Origin: Pseudonocardia sp.
GTDB taxonomy: Bacteria; Actinomycetota; Actinomycetes; Mycobacteriales; Pseudonocardiaceae
Assembly (NCBI RefSeq): GCF_025465255.1
Contig: NZ_JAODNI010000220.1
Location: forward strand, 1-64,000
Direction of reading: 5' to 3'
Length of the DNA: 64,000 bases
The notes under the pieces were generated by a model. The model was given only the letters and a program-made list of their open reading frames with translations. It ran no database searches and was not told where the DNA came from. Numbering within the stretch: the stretch's first letter is position 1; each line of letters begins with the position of its first letter. Positions 31,838 through 39,620 of this stretch are shown here, in pieces. The position numbers were made by a program, and so were the translations under genes.

Positions 31838-33817
31838 CTAGACGTCGAGGAAGCGCACGTCCTTGGCGTTGCGGGTGATGAACGAACGGCGGGACTCGAC
31901 GTCCTCGCCCATCAGCACGGAGAACAGCTCGTCCGCGGTCGCGGCGTCGTCCAGGGTGACGCGCAGGAGCACCCGGTGTGCCGGGTCCATCGTGGTCTCC
32001 CACAGCTCCTTGGCGTTCATCTCGCCGAGACCCTTGTAGCGCTGCACGCCCTCTTCCTTGGGCAGCTTCTTGCCCGCGGCGCGACCGGCCTCGATCAGCC
32101 CGTCCCGCTCGCGGTCCGAGTAGGCGAACTCGGGCTCCGCGCCGCGGCCACCCCACTTGATCTTGTAGAGCGGCGGCTGCGCCAGGAAGACGTGGCCGGC
32201 CTCGACCAGCGGACGCATGAAGCGGAACAGCAGCGTCAGCAGCAGCGTGCGGATGTGCTGGCCGTCGACGTCGGCGTCCGCCATCAGCACGATCTTGTGA
32301 TAGCGCAGCTTGCTGATGTCGAACTCGTCGTGGATGCCGGTGCCGAGCGCGGTGATGATCGCCTGGACCTCGGTATTCTTGAGGACGCGGTCGATCCGGG
32401 CCTTCTCGACGTTGATGATCTTGCCGCGGATCGGCAGGATCGCCTGGAACATCGAGTCCCGGCCGGACTTGGCCGAGCCGCCCGCGGAGTCGCCCTCCAC
32501 GATGTAGACCTCGGACTTGATCGGGTCCGTCGAACGGCAGTCCGCCAGCTTGCCGGGAAGGCCGCCGATGTCGCCGGCGCTCTTGCGCCGGACGAGCTCG
32601 CGGGCCTTGCGCGCCGCCATCCGGGCCTGCGCCGAGGACACCGCCTTGTTCAGGATGACCTTGGCCTCGGCCGGGTTGCGCTCCAACCAGTCCGCCAGCC
32701 ACTCGTTGCTGACGCGCTGGACGAACGACTTCACCTCGGTGTTGCCGAGCTTGGTCTTGGTCTGACCCTCGAACTGCGGCTCGGCGACCTTCACGCTGAC
32801 GATCGCGGCGAGGCCCTCGCGGATGTCGTCCCCGGAGAGCGCCGGGTCCTTCTCCTTGAGCAGCTTCTTGTCCCGCGCGTAGCGGTTCACCGTGCTGGTG
32901 AGCGCGGAGCGGAAACCCTCCTCGTGGGTGCCGCCCTCGTGCGTGTTGATCGTGTTCGCGAACGTGTAGACGGACTCGGAGTAGCCCGAGTTCCACTGCA
33001 TCGCGACCTCGACCTGGTGGCCGGCGCCCTCTCCGGTGAAGCCGATGACCTTCTTGTGGATGGCTTCCTTGGACCGGTTGATGAAGGCGACGAAGTCCTC
33101 CAGCCCGCCCGGGTAGTGGAAGACGTGCTCCTTGACCTTCGCGACGTAGCCCTCGGCGTCCGGCTCCTCCGCGTCGGAGGTGTCGCCGTTGCGCTCGTCC
33201 CGCAGGACGATCGTGAGGCCCTTGTTGAGGAAGGCCATCTCCTGCAGCCGGCGCTGGATCGTCTCGATGCTGAACGTCGTGGTCTCGAAGATCTCCGCGT
33301 CCGGCCAGAACGTGAGGGACGTGCCGGTCTTCTTCGTCTCCTCGCCCTTGCGCAGCTTCTCGGGCACCGAGTGGTTGTAGTGCTGCCGCCAGACGTTCCC
33401 GCTGACATGGATCTCGACGTCGAGCGCGCTGGACAGCGCGTTCACGACGGAGACGCCGACACCGTGCAGGCCACCGGAGACCGCATAGGACTTGCCGTCG
33501 AACTTGCCGCCCGCGTGCAGGACGGTGAGCACGACCTCGACGGCCGGCTTCTTCTCGACCGGGTGCATGTCCACCGGGATGCCGCGGCCGTCGTCGACCA
33601 CGCGGACGCCGCCGTCGGCGGTCAGGGTGACCTCCACCCGCGTCGCGTAGCCGGCCATCGCCTCGTCGACCGCGTTGTCCACGACCTCCCAGATGAGGTG
33701 GTGCAGCCCGCGTTCACCGGTGGACCCGATGTACATGCCGGGGCGCTTGCGCACCGCCTCCAGGCCTTCGAGCACGGTGATCGACGACGCGCTGTAGCCG
33801 CTCTTCTTCTCCGCCAC
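31838..33817 (-). CDS. gyrB: DNA gyrase subunit B
   Basis: A 659-residue protein. Start GTG 33817 (VAEKKSGYSASSITVLEGLEAVRKRPGMYIGS) fits the family; the open frame upstream lacks likeness. GHKL ATPase motifs: 'VVDNAVDEAMAG', 'VDDGRGIPVDMH', 'GGLHGVGVSVVNALS'. Transducer region, then the TOPRIM domain with 'EGDSAGGSAKSGRD' (Glu) and 'MADADVDGQHIRTLLL' (DxD). GAGGAG lies upstream. First gene of gyrBA. Confidence 0.98.
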   Translation of the reverse strand: MAEKKSGYSASSITVLEGLEAVRKRPGMYIGSTGERGLHHLIWEVVDNAVDEAMAGYATRVEVTLTADGGVRVVDDGRGIPVDMHPVEKKPAVEVVLTVLHAGGKFDGKSYAVSGGLHGVGVSVVNALSSALDVEIHVSGNVWRQHYNHSVPEKLRKGEETKKTGTSLTFWPDAEIFETTTFSIETIQRRLQEMAFLNKGLTIVLRDERNGDTSDAEEPDAEGYVAKVKEHVFHYPGGLEDFVAFINRSKEAIHKKVIGFTGEGAGHQVEVAMQWNSGYSESVYTFANTINTHEGGTHEEGFRSALTSTVNRYARDKKLLKEKDPALSGDDIREGLAAIVSVKVAEPQFEGQTKTKLGNTEVKSFVQRVSNEWLADWLERNPAEAKVILNKAVSSAQARMAARKARELVRRKSAGDIGGLPGKLADCRSTDPIKSEVYIVEGDSAGGSAKSGRDSMFQAILPIRGKIINVEKARIDRVLKNTEVQAIITALGTGIHDEFDISKLRYHKIVLMADADVDGQHIRTLLLTLLFRFMRPLVEAGHVFLAQPPLYKIKWGGRGAEPEFAYSDRERDGLIEAGRAAGKKLPKEEGVQRYKGLGEMNAKELWETTMDPAHRVLLRVTLDDAATADELFSVLMGEDVESRRSFITRNAKDVRFLDV

Positions 33818-33948
33818 GGGCTGTTGGTCTCCTCGCCACGAGAACCGGTGCCGCCCCGCGCCGGACGCGCGGGCACACCTGCTCAACGACCGAGCGGCCC
33901 TTCCGTCATTTGCCGCGGGACGCCGACGGGCGTCGCCTGCGAGCACCG

Positions 33949-33984
33949 ATGAGGGGAGCCGCGCGGAACACTCCCCTCATTCTA
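33949..33984 (-). promoter_or_regulatory. gyrB promoter/leader hairpin
   Basis: A perfect 10-bp inverted repeat ATGAGGGGAG/CTCCCCTCAT (33949-33958 and 33971-33980, 12-base loop). On the minus strand TAGAAT (33984-33979) overlaps its edge and fits a gyrB -10 element, which would place the RNA start inside the repeat. It may also end transcription from dciA. The rest of 33818-34221 (about 400 bp) shows no gene. Confidence 0.5.
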
Positions 33985-34221
33985 CTGGTCCGGTCCGACA
34001 GGAGTGCGGCTAGGACACGGCCAGAATCGTCACAGGCGCCCGTTCGTGGACGAGGACGGGTCGCGACCGCGGATACGGGGCTCCCGAACTGCAGTCGCGG
34101 CGTCATGTCGCCCTCATTTCGGCCCTGCGGCGCGCAAGCCGGTCCGCGCGGGTGTCGGGCAGGCCGTTCACGCACCGGAGCCCTGGCGCGAGGGGGGCCT
34201 TCCCACCCCGCTCGACGGGGC

Positions 34222-34875
34222 TCAGCCGTAGGTGTCGCGCGGGCCGCGGCCACCCCGGACGGAGCGCGGGCCGTGCCGCCAGCTCGGGCCGCTCGGGCCG
34301 ACCACCCGGATCCGCCGCACGACGTCTCTGCCCACCGCCGCGGCGAGCCGGCCGAGAAGCTGGCGCTGCAGCGTGCGCACCTGCGTCGCCCAGGCCGTCG
34401 ACTCCGCCTGCAGGGTCAGCTCGCCGTCCCGCAGGGAGATCGGCGTGCAGTGGTCCGCGATGTCCGGGCCGACGAGCTCGGGCCAGCGGCTCAGCACGGT
34501 CGCGTCGGTCAGCCGGGACGACCAGCCGCGGTCCATGGACACCCGGGAGACGAGGCGGCCGAACGGCTGCGGGTCCCGGTCGTCCGGGCCCGGACCGGAC
34601 CAGCGACGGCGGCGGCCGGTGCGACGGGATCCGCGCACCTGCGTCCCGCGGCGTTCGGCGTTGCGTTCCTCGCGCTGCTTGGCCGACGCCTCGCGGGCCG
34701 CCCGGAGGGCGTCGCGCGCAAGATCCGAGCCGCGACGAGCGGTGCCGGAACCCTCGTCCCCAGGGGTGTGGACAGGACTGTGCATGCCAGGTGAGGTCGA
34801 CGGTCGATCGGCGTCGCTCGGCGGTTCCGAGTGACTGTCATCACCAGAAGAGTGGTAGTTATCCACAGTATCCAC
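34222..34875 (-). CDS. dciA: DciA-like protein (DUF721), replicative helicase operator
   Basis: A 217-residue protein from GTG 34875; GTG 34866 and ATG 34785 are also possible and the start is unsure. The N-terminal 80 residues are charged and disordered. Then 'RRRRWSGPGPDDRDPQPFGRLVSRV', 'RWPELVGPDIADHCTPISLRDGELTLQAESTAWATQVRTLQRQLLGRLAAAVGRDVVRRIRVVG' form the DUF721/KH-like domain, ending 'GGRGPRDTYG' like Rv0004. DciA helps load the DnaB helicase in bacteria lacking DnaC. Its upstream start codons lie within DnaA boxes. Confidence 0.9.
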   Translation of the reverse strand: MDTVDNYHSSGDDSHSEPPSDADRPSTSPGMHSPVHTPGDEGSGTARRGSDLARDALRAAREASAKQREERNAERRGTQVRGSRRTGRRRRWSGPGPDDRDPQPFGRLVSRVSMDRGWSSRLTDATVLSRWPELVGPDIADHCTPISLRDGELTLQAESTAWATQVRTLQRQLLGRLAAAVGRDVVRRIRVVGPSGPSWRHGPRSVRGGRGPRDTYG

Positions 34876-34888
34876 AGCCTTGTCCCCA
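34859..34888. promoter_or_regulatory. Three DnaA boxes over the dciA start
   Basis: TTATCCACA (34859-34867, the exact classical DnaA box), GTATCCACA (34868-34876, one mismatch) and TTGTCCCCA (34880-34888, one mismatch from TTGTCCACA), all in the same orientation. They cover both upstream dciA start codons and lie 48 bp beyond the recF stop. Confidence 0.65.
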
Positions 34889-34924
34889 GGAGAGGCCCCA
34901 AATCGGTCTCTCAGCGCCTGAAGT

Positions 34925-34945
34925 CCCCTCCCTCGTCAGGAGGGG
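34925..34945 (-). terminator. Small hairpin at the recF stop
   Basis: CCCCTCC (34925-34931) pairs with GGAGGGG (34939-34945) around a 7-base loop that contains the recF stop codon. It may weaken read-through from recF into dciA. Confidence 0.4.
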
Positions 34946-36087
34946 TTCGTCTCCGATCCACCTGTCTCCACACGCTGCACGGCACCGCCGCCCACCGCGA
35001 ACCGCGTCCCGTCCAATTCGGTCGGGACGTCCTCCGCGACGGCCGCCGTCACGATGACCTGTTCCGCCTCTGCGGCGACCGTGGCCAACGCGCGCCGCCG
35101 TGCCGCGTCCAGCTCGGCGAACACGTCGTCCAGGATCAGGACGGGTTCGACGTCGTCCGCGCGGAGCAGCCGGTAGGACGCGAGCCGGAGCGCGAGGGCC
35201 AGCGCCCAGGACTCCCCGTGGCTCGCGTACCCCTTCGCCGGCCCCTGGCCGAGCCGGAGTTCGAGATCGTCGCGGTGCGGTCCGACGAGGCAGACCCCGC
35301 GTTCGATCTCCTGCCTGCGGACCCGCGCCATCTCCTCCAGGAGCAGGGCCTCGAGCTCCACCGGGGTCGGCGGGAGCTCCCCCGGGACGGAGCACCGGTA
35401 GACCAGCCCGATCGGATCGGAGGACGGTGCGACCTCCGCGAACGCCTTCTCGGCGTGCGGCGCGATGCCGTCGACGAGCTGGAGCCGGCCGGCGAGCAGG
35501 GCCGCGCCGGTCTTCGCGAGGTGCCCGTCCCAGACGTCGAGGGTCGAGAGATCCCCGCCGCCCCCGTTGTATCTGGCGTTCTTCGCGGTCTTCAGCAACG
35601 CCGATCGCTGACGCAGCACCTTGTCGTAGTCCGAGCGCACGCCCGCGTAGCGCGGGTACCGGGCGACGAGCAGCTCGTCGAGGAAGCGCCGCCGCTCCCC
35701 CGGGTCCCCGCGGACCAGCGCGAGGTCCTCCGGCGCGAACAGCACGCTGCGCAGGATCCCGAGGACCTCGCGGGGCCGCGGGACCGGCGCGCGGTTGACC
35801 CGCGCCTTGTTCTGCCGGCCCGGCGTGATCTGCAGCTCGACGTCCAGCTGCCGGCCGAGGTGCACGACCTGCCCGCGGACGATCGCGTGCTCCGCACCGC
35901 GGCGGACCAGCGGCGCGTCGTTCGAGACCCGGTGCGACCCGAGGGTCGACAGGTACCCGACCGCCTCGACCAGGTTGGTCTTGCCGACGCCGTTCGGCCC
36001 GACCAGAACGCTGACCCCGGGCCGGAGCTCGAGCTCGGCGCGTTCCCAGGAGCGGAAGTCCTCGACGGCCAGTCTCCGCAGGTGCAC
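34936..36087 (-). CDS. recF: DNA replication and repair protein RecF
   Basis: A 383-residue SMC-like ATPase. Walker A 'VLVGPNGVGKTNLVEAVGYLSTLGSHR' at about 28-54, 'VLFAPEDLALVRGDPGERRRFLDELL' near 115-140, ABC signature region 'SHGESWALALALRLASYRLLR' near 300, and Walker B 'VLILDDVFAELDAARR' near 325. It loads RecA at gapped DNA. Conserved place between dnaN/gnd and dciA. Confidence 0.97.
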   Translation of the reverse strand: MHLRRLAVEDFRSWERAELELRPGVSVLVGPNGVGKTNLVEAVGYLSTLGSHRVSNDAPLVRRGAEHAIVRGQVVHLGRQLDVELQITPGRQNKARVNRAPVPRPREVLGILRSVLFAPEDLALVRGDPGERRRFLDELLVARYPRYAGVRSDYDKVLRQRSALLKTAKNARYNGGGGDLSTLDVWDGHLAKTGAALLAGRLQLVDGIAPHAEKAFAEVAPSSDPIGLVYRCSVPGELPPTPVELEALLLEEMARVRRQEIERGVCLVGPHRDDLELRLGQGPAKGYASHGESWALALALRLASYRLLRADDVEPVLILDDVFAELDAARRRALATVAAEAEQVIVTAAVAEDVPTELDGTRFAVGGGAVQRVETGGSETNPS

Positions 36088-36098
36088 CAGGCCCTGGC

Positions 36099-37046
36099 CT
36101 AACCCTGGGTCGAGCCGGTGCCCGAGCTCGGACCCGCGGTGTCACCCGGCCCGCCGGACGGTCCGACGCTCTTCTTCACCGCGTGCCCGCCGAACTGGTT
36201 CCGCAGGGCCGCGACGGCCTTCATCGCCGGCGACTCGTCCTGCCGCGAGGCGAACCGCGCGAACAGCGCCGCCGAGATCACGGGCAGCGGGACGGCGTGG
36301 GTGATGGCCTCCTCGATCGTCCACCGGCCCTCGCCGGAGTCGTCGACGTAGCCCTCGAGCTCCTCCAGGTGTGCGTCGTCCTTGAGCGCGTTGACCAGCA
36401 GGTCCAGCAGCCAGGAGCGGACGACCGTGCCGCGCGACCACGCCTGGATCACCGCGGGCACGTTCGTGACCAGCGCCGCGGCCTCCATCAGCTCGAAGCC
36501 CTCGGCGTAGGCCTGCATCAGGCCGTACTCGATGCCGTTGTGGACCATCTTCGAGAAGTGGCCCGCGCCGACCGGGCCCGCGTGCGCGAAGCCCTCCTCG
36601 CGCGGACCCTCGGGCCGCAGCGCGTCGAAGATCGGCATGGCGAGCGCGATGTGCTCGTCGGACCCGCCGGCCATCAGCCCGTAGCCGTTGTCCTTGCCCC
36701 AGATGCCGCCGGAGACGCCGCAGTCCAGGTAGCCGATCCCCTTGGCGGCGAGCAGCTCGGCGTTCGGGGCGTCGTCGGTGTAGCGGGAGTTGCCGCCGTC
36801 GATCACCAGGTCACCGGGCGAGAGGACCTCGCTCAGCTTCTGCACGGTGCTGCGGGTGGCGTCCCCGGACGGGACCATCACCCAGACGACCCGGGGGGAC
36901 TCGAGCGCCGCCGCGAGGTCCTCCAGCGAGCCGACGTCCGTCACCTCGGGCCGGGGGTCGTAGCCGACGACCTCGTGGCCCGCCGCACGAATGCGGTCCC
37001 GCATGTTGCCGCCCATGCGGCCGAGGCCGATCAGTCCGAGTTGCAC
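36099..37046 (-). CDS. gnd: 6-phosphogluconate dehydrogenase, decarboxylating (short type)
   Basis: A 315-residue protein from GTG 37046 (VQLGLIGLGRMGGNMRDRI) with GGAGGAG upstream. Nucleotide site 'GLIGLGRMG', 'VIDGGNSRYTDD', substrate motif 'DCGVSGGIWG', and catalytic Lys in 'GAGHFSKMVHNGIEYG'. This short form (about 300 residues, GntZ-like) differs from the 470-residue enzyme; it makes ribulose 5-phosphate and reduced cofactor. The last 20 residues are a Gly/Ser/Thr-rich tail. Its place between recF and dnaN is typical of actinobacteria. Confidence 0.93.
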   Translation of the reverse strand: MQLGLIGLGRMGGNMRDRIRAAGHEVVGYDPRPEVTDVGSLEDLAAALESPRVVWVMVPSGDATRSTVQKLSEVLSPGDLVIDGGNSRYTDDAPNAELLAAKGIGYLDCGVSGGIWGKDNGYGLMAGGSDEHIALAMPIFDALRPEGPREEGFAHAGPVGAGHFSKMVHNGIEYGLMQAYAEGFELMEAAALVTNVPAVIQAWSRGTVVRSWLLDLLVNALKDDAHLEELEGYVDDSGEGRWTIEEAITHAVPLPVISAALFARFASRQDESPAMKAVAALRNQFGGHAVKKSVGPSGGPGDTAGPSSGTGSTQG

Positions 37047-37152
37047 GTCCGCTGCTCCTCCGCCGGGATGGATCTGGTGCCGACCATCGTGCACCAGGGC
37101 GGACCGGCGGGCTCGCCCGGTCGGCCCGTTCCCCCGATGGCAGGCCGGTGCG

Positions 37153-38298
37153 TCAGCCGGGCAGTCGGACGGGCATCAGCAGGTGCAGGTAGCCGGGGTC
37201 CGGGGCGGGCTCCCCCTCGGCCGGCGGCGGGACGACCGGGCGCACCAGCGCGGGCCGGTTCGGCGTGGTGAAGGTGAGCTGGGCCCGGGCCGTGTGCAGG
37301 GCGCCGAGAGAGTCCAGCAGGTAGCCCGGGTTGAACGCGATGGTGAGCGGGTTCCCGTCGAGCATGCAGGGGAGCTCCTCCTCCGCGCTGCCGACGTCGT
37401 CCCCGCCGGCGGCGAGCCGGAGCCCCTCCTCGCCGAACTCCATCCGGATCTGGGCGACCCGGTCCGCCACGAGCGACACGCGCTTGATCGCCTCGACGAG
37501 CGCGGCCACCTCGAGCTCGGCGGAGGTGGTGTGCTCGGTGGGGATGAGCTGGCGGAACCGGGGGAACTCGGCGTCGAGCAGGCGGGTCGTGGACCGGCGG
37601 CCGCCCCCGGTCATGCCCAGCATCCCGTCGCCCGCGGACAGCGCGATCTCGACCGTGCCGGAACCGGCGAGCGTCTTCGCGACCTCGGCCAGGGTCTTGG
37701 CGGGGATCAGCACCGCGGTCGAGATCGACTCGTCCTCGGGCTGCCAGTTCAGCTCGCGGACGGCGAGCCGGAACCGGTCCGTCGCGGCGAGCGTGAGCCG
37801 CCCGCCCTCGATCTCGACCCGGACGCCGGTGAGCATCGGCAGCGTGTCGTCCCGGCCGGCCGCCACCGCGACCTGCGCGACGGCCCCGGCGAGCTGGTTC
37901 GCGTCGATCTTGCCCGCGCGCTGGGGCATCGACGGCAGCTGCGGGTAGTCCTCGACCGGCATGATCGGCAGGGAGAACCGGCTGTTCCCGCAGTTGATCG
38001 TGGCGCGCGAGCCGTCGACGACCATGTCCACCGGCTTCGACGGCAGGGCCCGCGTGATGTCCGCCAGCAGCCGCCCGGAGACGAGCACCTTGCCCGGATC
38101 GCCGATCGTCGCGTCGAGTTCGACGCGGGCCGAGGTCTCGTAGTCGAAGCCGGAGACGGTCAGCTTGTCGCCGCCCTCGCCGGTGCTGCCCTCGATGAGG
38201 ACGCCGCCCAGGACCGGGACCGGGGGCCGCGCAGGCAGGCTGCGGGCGACCCACGCTGCCGCATCGGCCAGGACGTCGCGTTCGACCCGGAACTTCAT
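37153..38298 (-). CDS. dnaN: DNA polymerase III beta sliding clamp
   Basis: A 381-residue protein (MKFRVERDVLADAAAWVARSLPARP) with the three repeated clamp domains. Signature stretches: 'VLGGVLIEG', 'SGRLLADITRALP', 'NCGNSRFSLPIMPVEDYPQLP', 'PMLTGVRVEI' and the C-terminal 'LHLLMPVRLPG', whose final M-P-V-R-L residues form the peptide-binding pocket. It tethers polymerase to DNA. It follows oriC on the minus strand. Confidence 0.98.
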   Translation of the reverse strand: MKFRVERDVLADAAAWVARSLPARPPVPVLGGVLIEGSTGEGGDKLTVSGFDYETSARVELDATIGDPGKVLVSGRLLADITRALPSKPVDMVVDGSRATINCGNSRFSLPIMPVEDYPQLPSMPQRAGKIDANQLAGAVAQVAVAAGRDDTLPMLTGVRVEIEGGRLTLAATDRFRLAVRELNWQPEDESISTAVLIPAKTLAEVAKTLAGSGTVEIALSAGDGMLGMTGGGRRSTTRLLDAEFPRFRQLIPTEHTTSAELEVAALVEAIKRVSLVADRVAQIRMEFGEEGLRLAAGGDDVGSAEEELPCMLDGNPLTIAFNPGYLLDSLGALHTARAQLTFTTPNRPALVRPVVPPPAEGEPAPDPGYLHLLMPVRLPG

Positions 38299-39620
38299 GG
38301 CGGGATGGACCTTTCACCGATGGTGCTGAGTGGGACCGAAGGCGTCGGACCCTCGTCGGACGCCAGGACGGACACGGAACTCGACTGAACGTGCATCGAC
38401 CGTCGCCGTGGACCGGGGCGATTGGCCCGGAGCGGTTCGAGGTCGGTCGGCCCACCGTAGAGCCTTCCGAGCCCGGGTGTCACGTCGGCCGTCGGCCGAG
38501 CGGAAGCGACCGGGTGAGGCGCGGCCGGGGACACGTTCGGGGCTCCGTCCACCGCGCTATTTCTCTTTAGATCTCTCCAAGAGAGAACTCCAGAAGCAGT
38601 AATAACACCTGTGGACAGTGTGGATGGAGCCCATCGCCGCAGGTCGCACGGCGCGGCGTCGTGGGGACGGAACCCGGGGACTACCGGTTGACGGGCCGGG
38701 CGAACCGTGGATGAACGGCGATCGGGCTCCCCTGTCCCGGATCCATCCCCCGATCCGGGGTGAGTTGTCCACGGGTTCGGGGTCGTTCGTCCACCGGCTG
38801 CAGACCGACCATCCACAGACTTGTCCCCAGATGTGGGTGAAACGTGGCCGCGCGTCCACGCTGTGCGACCGCTCGGCGGGAACAGCACGCCACGATGTCG
38901 CGCGGCGAAACCCTCAGGAACCTCACCTTGTTCACGAGCGATGACGCTCGGTCACCAAGCGAGAGCCTGCCCTCCCGTTTCGTGATCACTGCCGAGCGGC
39001 GAACGCCCGTTAGCGGCCGACGAGCGGTACACGGTGGAGCGACACGCGTGGAGTTCCGGGATACACCGGATCGAGATCGTGTCCGGATCGATGCACGCGG
39101 GGTTCGGCTGTGTCCGGCCGTCGGCTCCGGGGTCCCGGGGAGCCCCGGCCGGTGCGAGATCGGCGCTCTCCGGTCGTCTCGGCGCTGTTTCCGTGTGGGT
39201 GCTCGCTCGCCTCGGCGCGATGCGGGGAGTGAGTGGGCGATCGGTCCGGTTCGGGCGCGTTTTCCTCGCGGGGCCCTGACCTGCGGTTGTGGGGGCCTGG
39301 GGACAACTCGGCGTCGAATCGTCGTTCGGGGGTGCCGTGAAGATCGACTCACTGTCGAGCGGTGATCGACTTCAGACCCGGGGCCGGGGGTGCCGGCGGC
39401 GCGGGTGACCCACTCTGGTCCCCGCGCGCGCTCTGGTGCGACGCGCGCGGTCGACCGGGCGCGTCACGCTGGACGCCGCGCGTGGTGCGGCGCGGTGCGC
39501 GGGAAGGCTCGGCCCACGCGCGTCTCGGTGCGAGGCGCGCAGTCGATCGCGCGCGTGGAGCTGGACGGCGCGCGTGGTGCGCCCGGGCTCCGGGGCACGG
39601 CACGGACGCGCAGGTTCAGG
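38299..39620. other. oriC: Chromosomal replication origin, oriC (dnaA-dnaN intergenic region)
   Basis: 1.3 kb without a credible gene. An AT-rich stretch (38558-38609, including tattt, cttttag-like and taataa segments) is the likely unwinding element. DnaA-box-like sites follow: TGTGGACAG 38610-38618, TGTGGATGG 38619-38627, TTGTCCACG 38765-38773, CCATCCACA 38809-38817, TTGTCCCCA 38821-38829 and its complement at 39298-39306. Most have one or two mismatches. Small open frames here are chance. The 3' third holds a GC-rich duplication next to the dnaA stop. Confidence 0.85.
39431..39582. repeat. Imperfect direct repeat with 92-bp period
   Basis: A unit of about 60 bp (39431-39490) recurs at 39523-39582 with the same length and roughly 80% identity; both end in GCTGGACG-C/G-CGCGCGTGGTGCG. 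The block is made almost only of G and C, with many GCGCGC runs, and ends 38 bp from the dnaA stop. Confidence 0.7.

Noticed and set aside
34785..34875. A separate small ORF between recF and dciA
   Set aside because: The frame is continuous with dciA; it is simply the uncertain N-terminus of that gene.
38330..39365. Several open frames of 80-220 codons in the dnaA-dnaN gap
   Set aside because: They overlap DnaA boxes and the AT-rich unwinding stretch, have no ribosome site, and no recognisable protein sequence.
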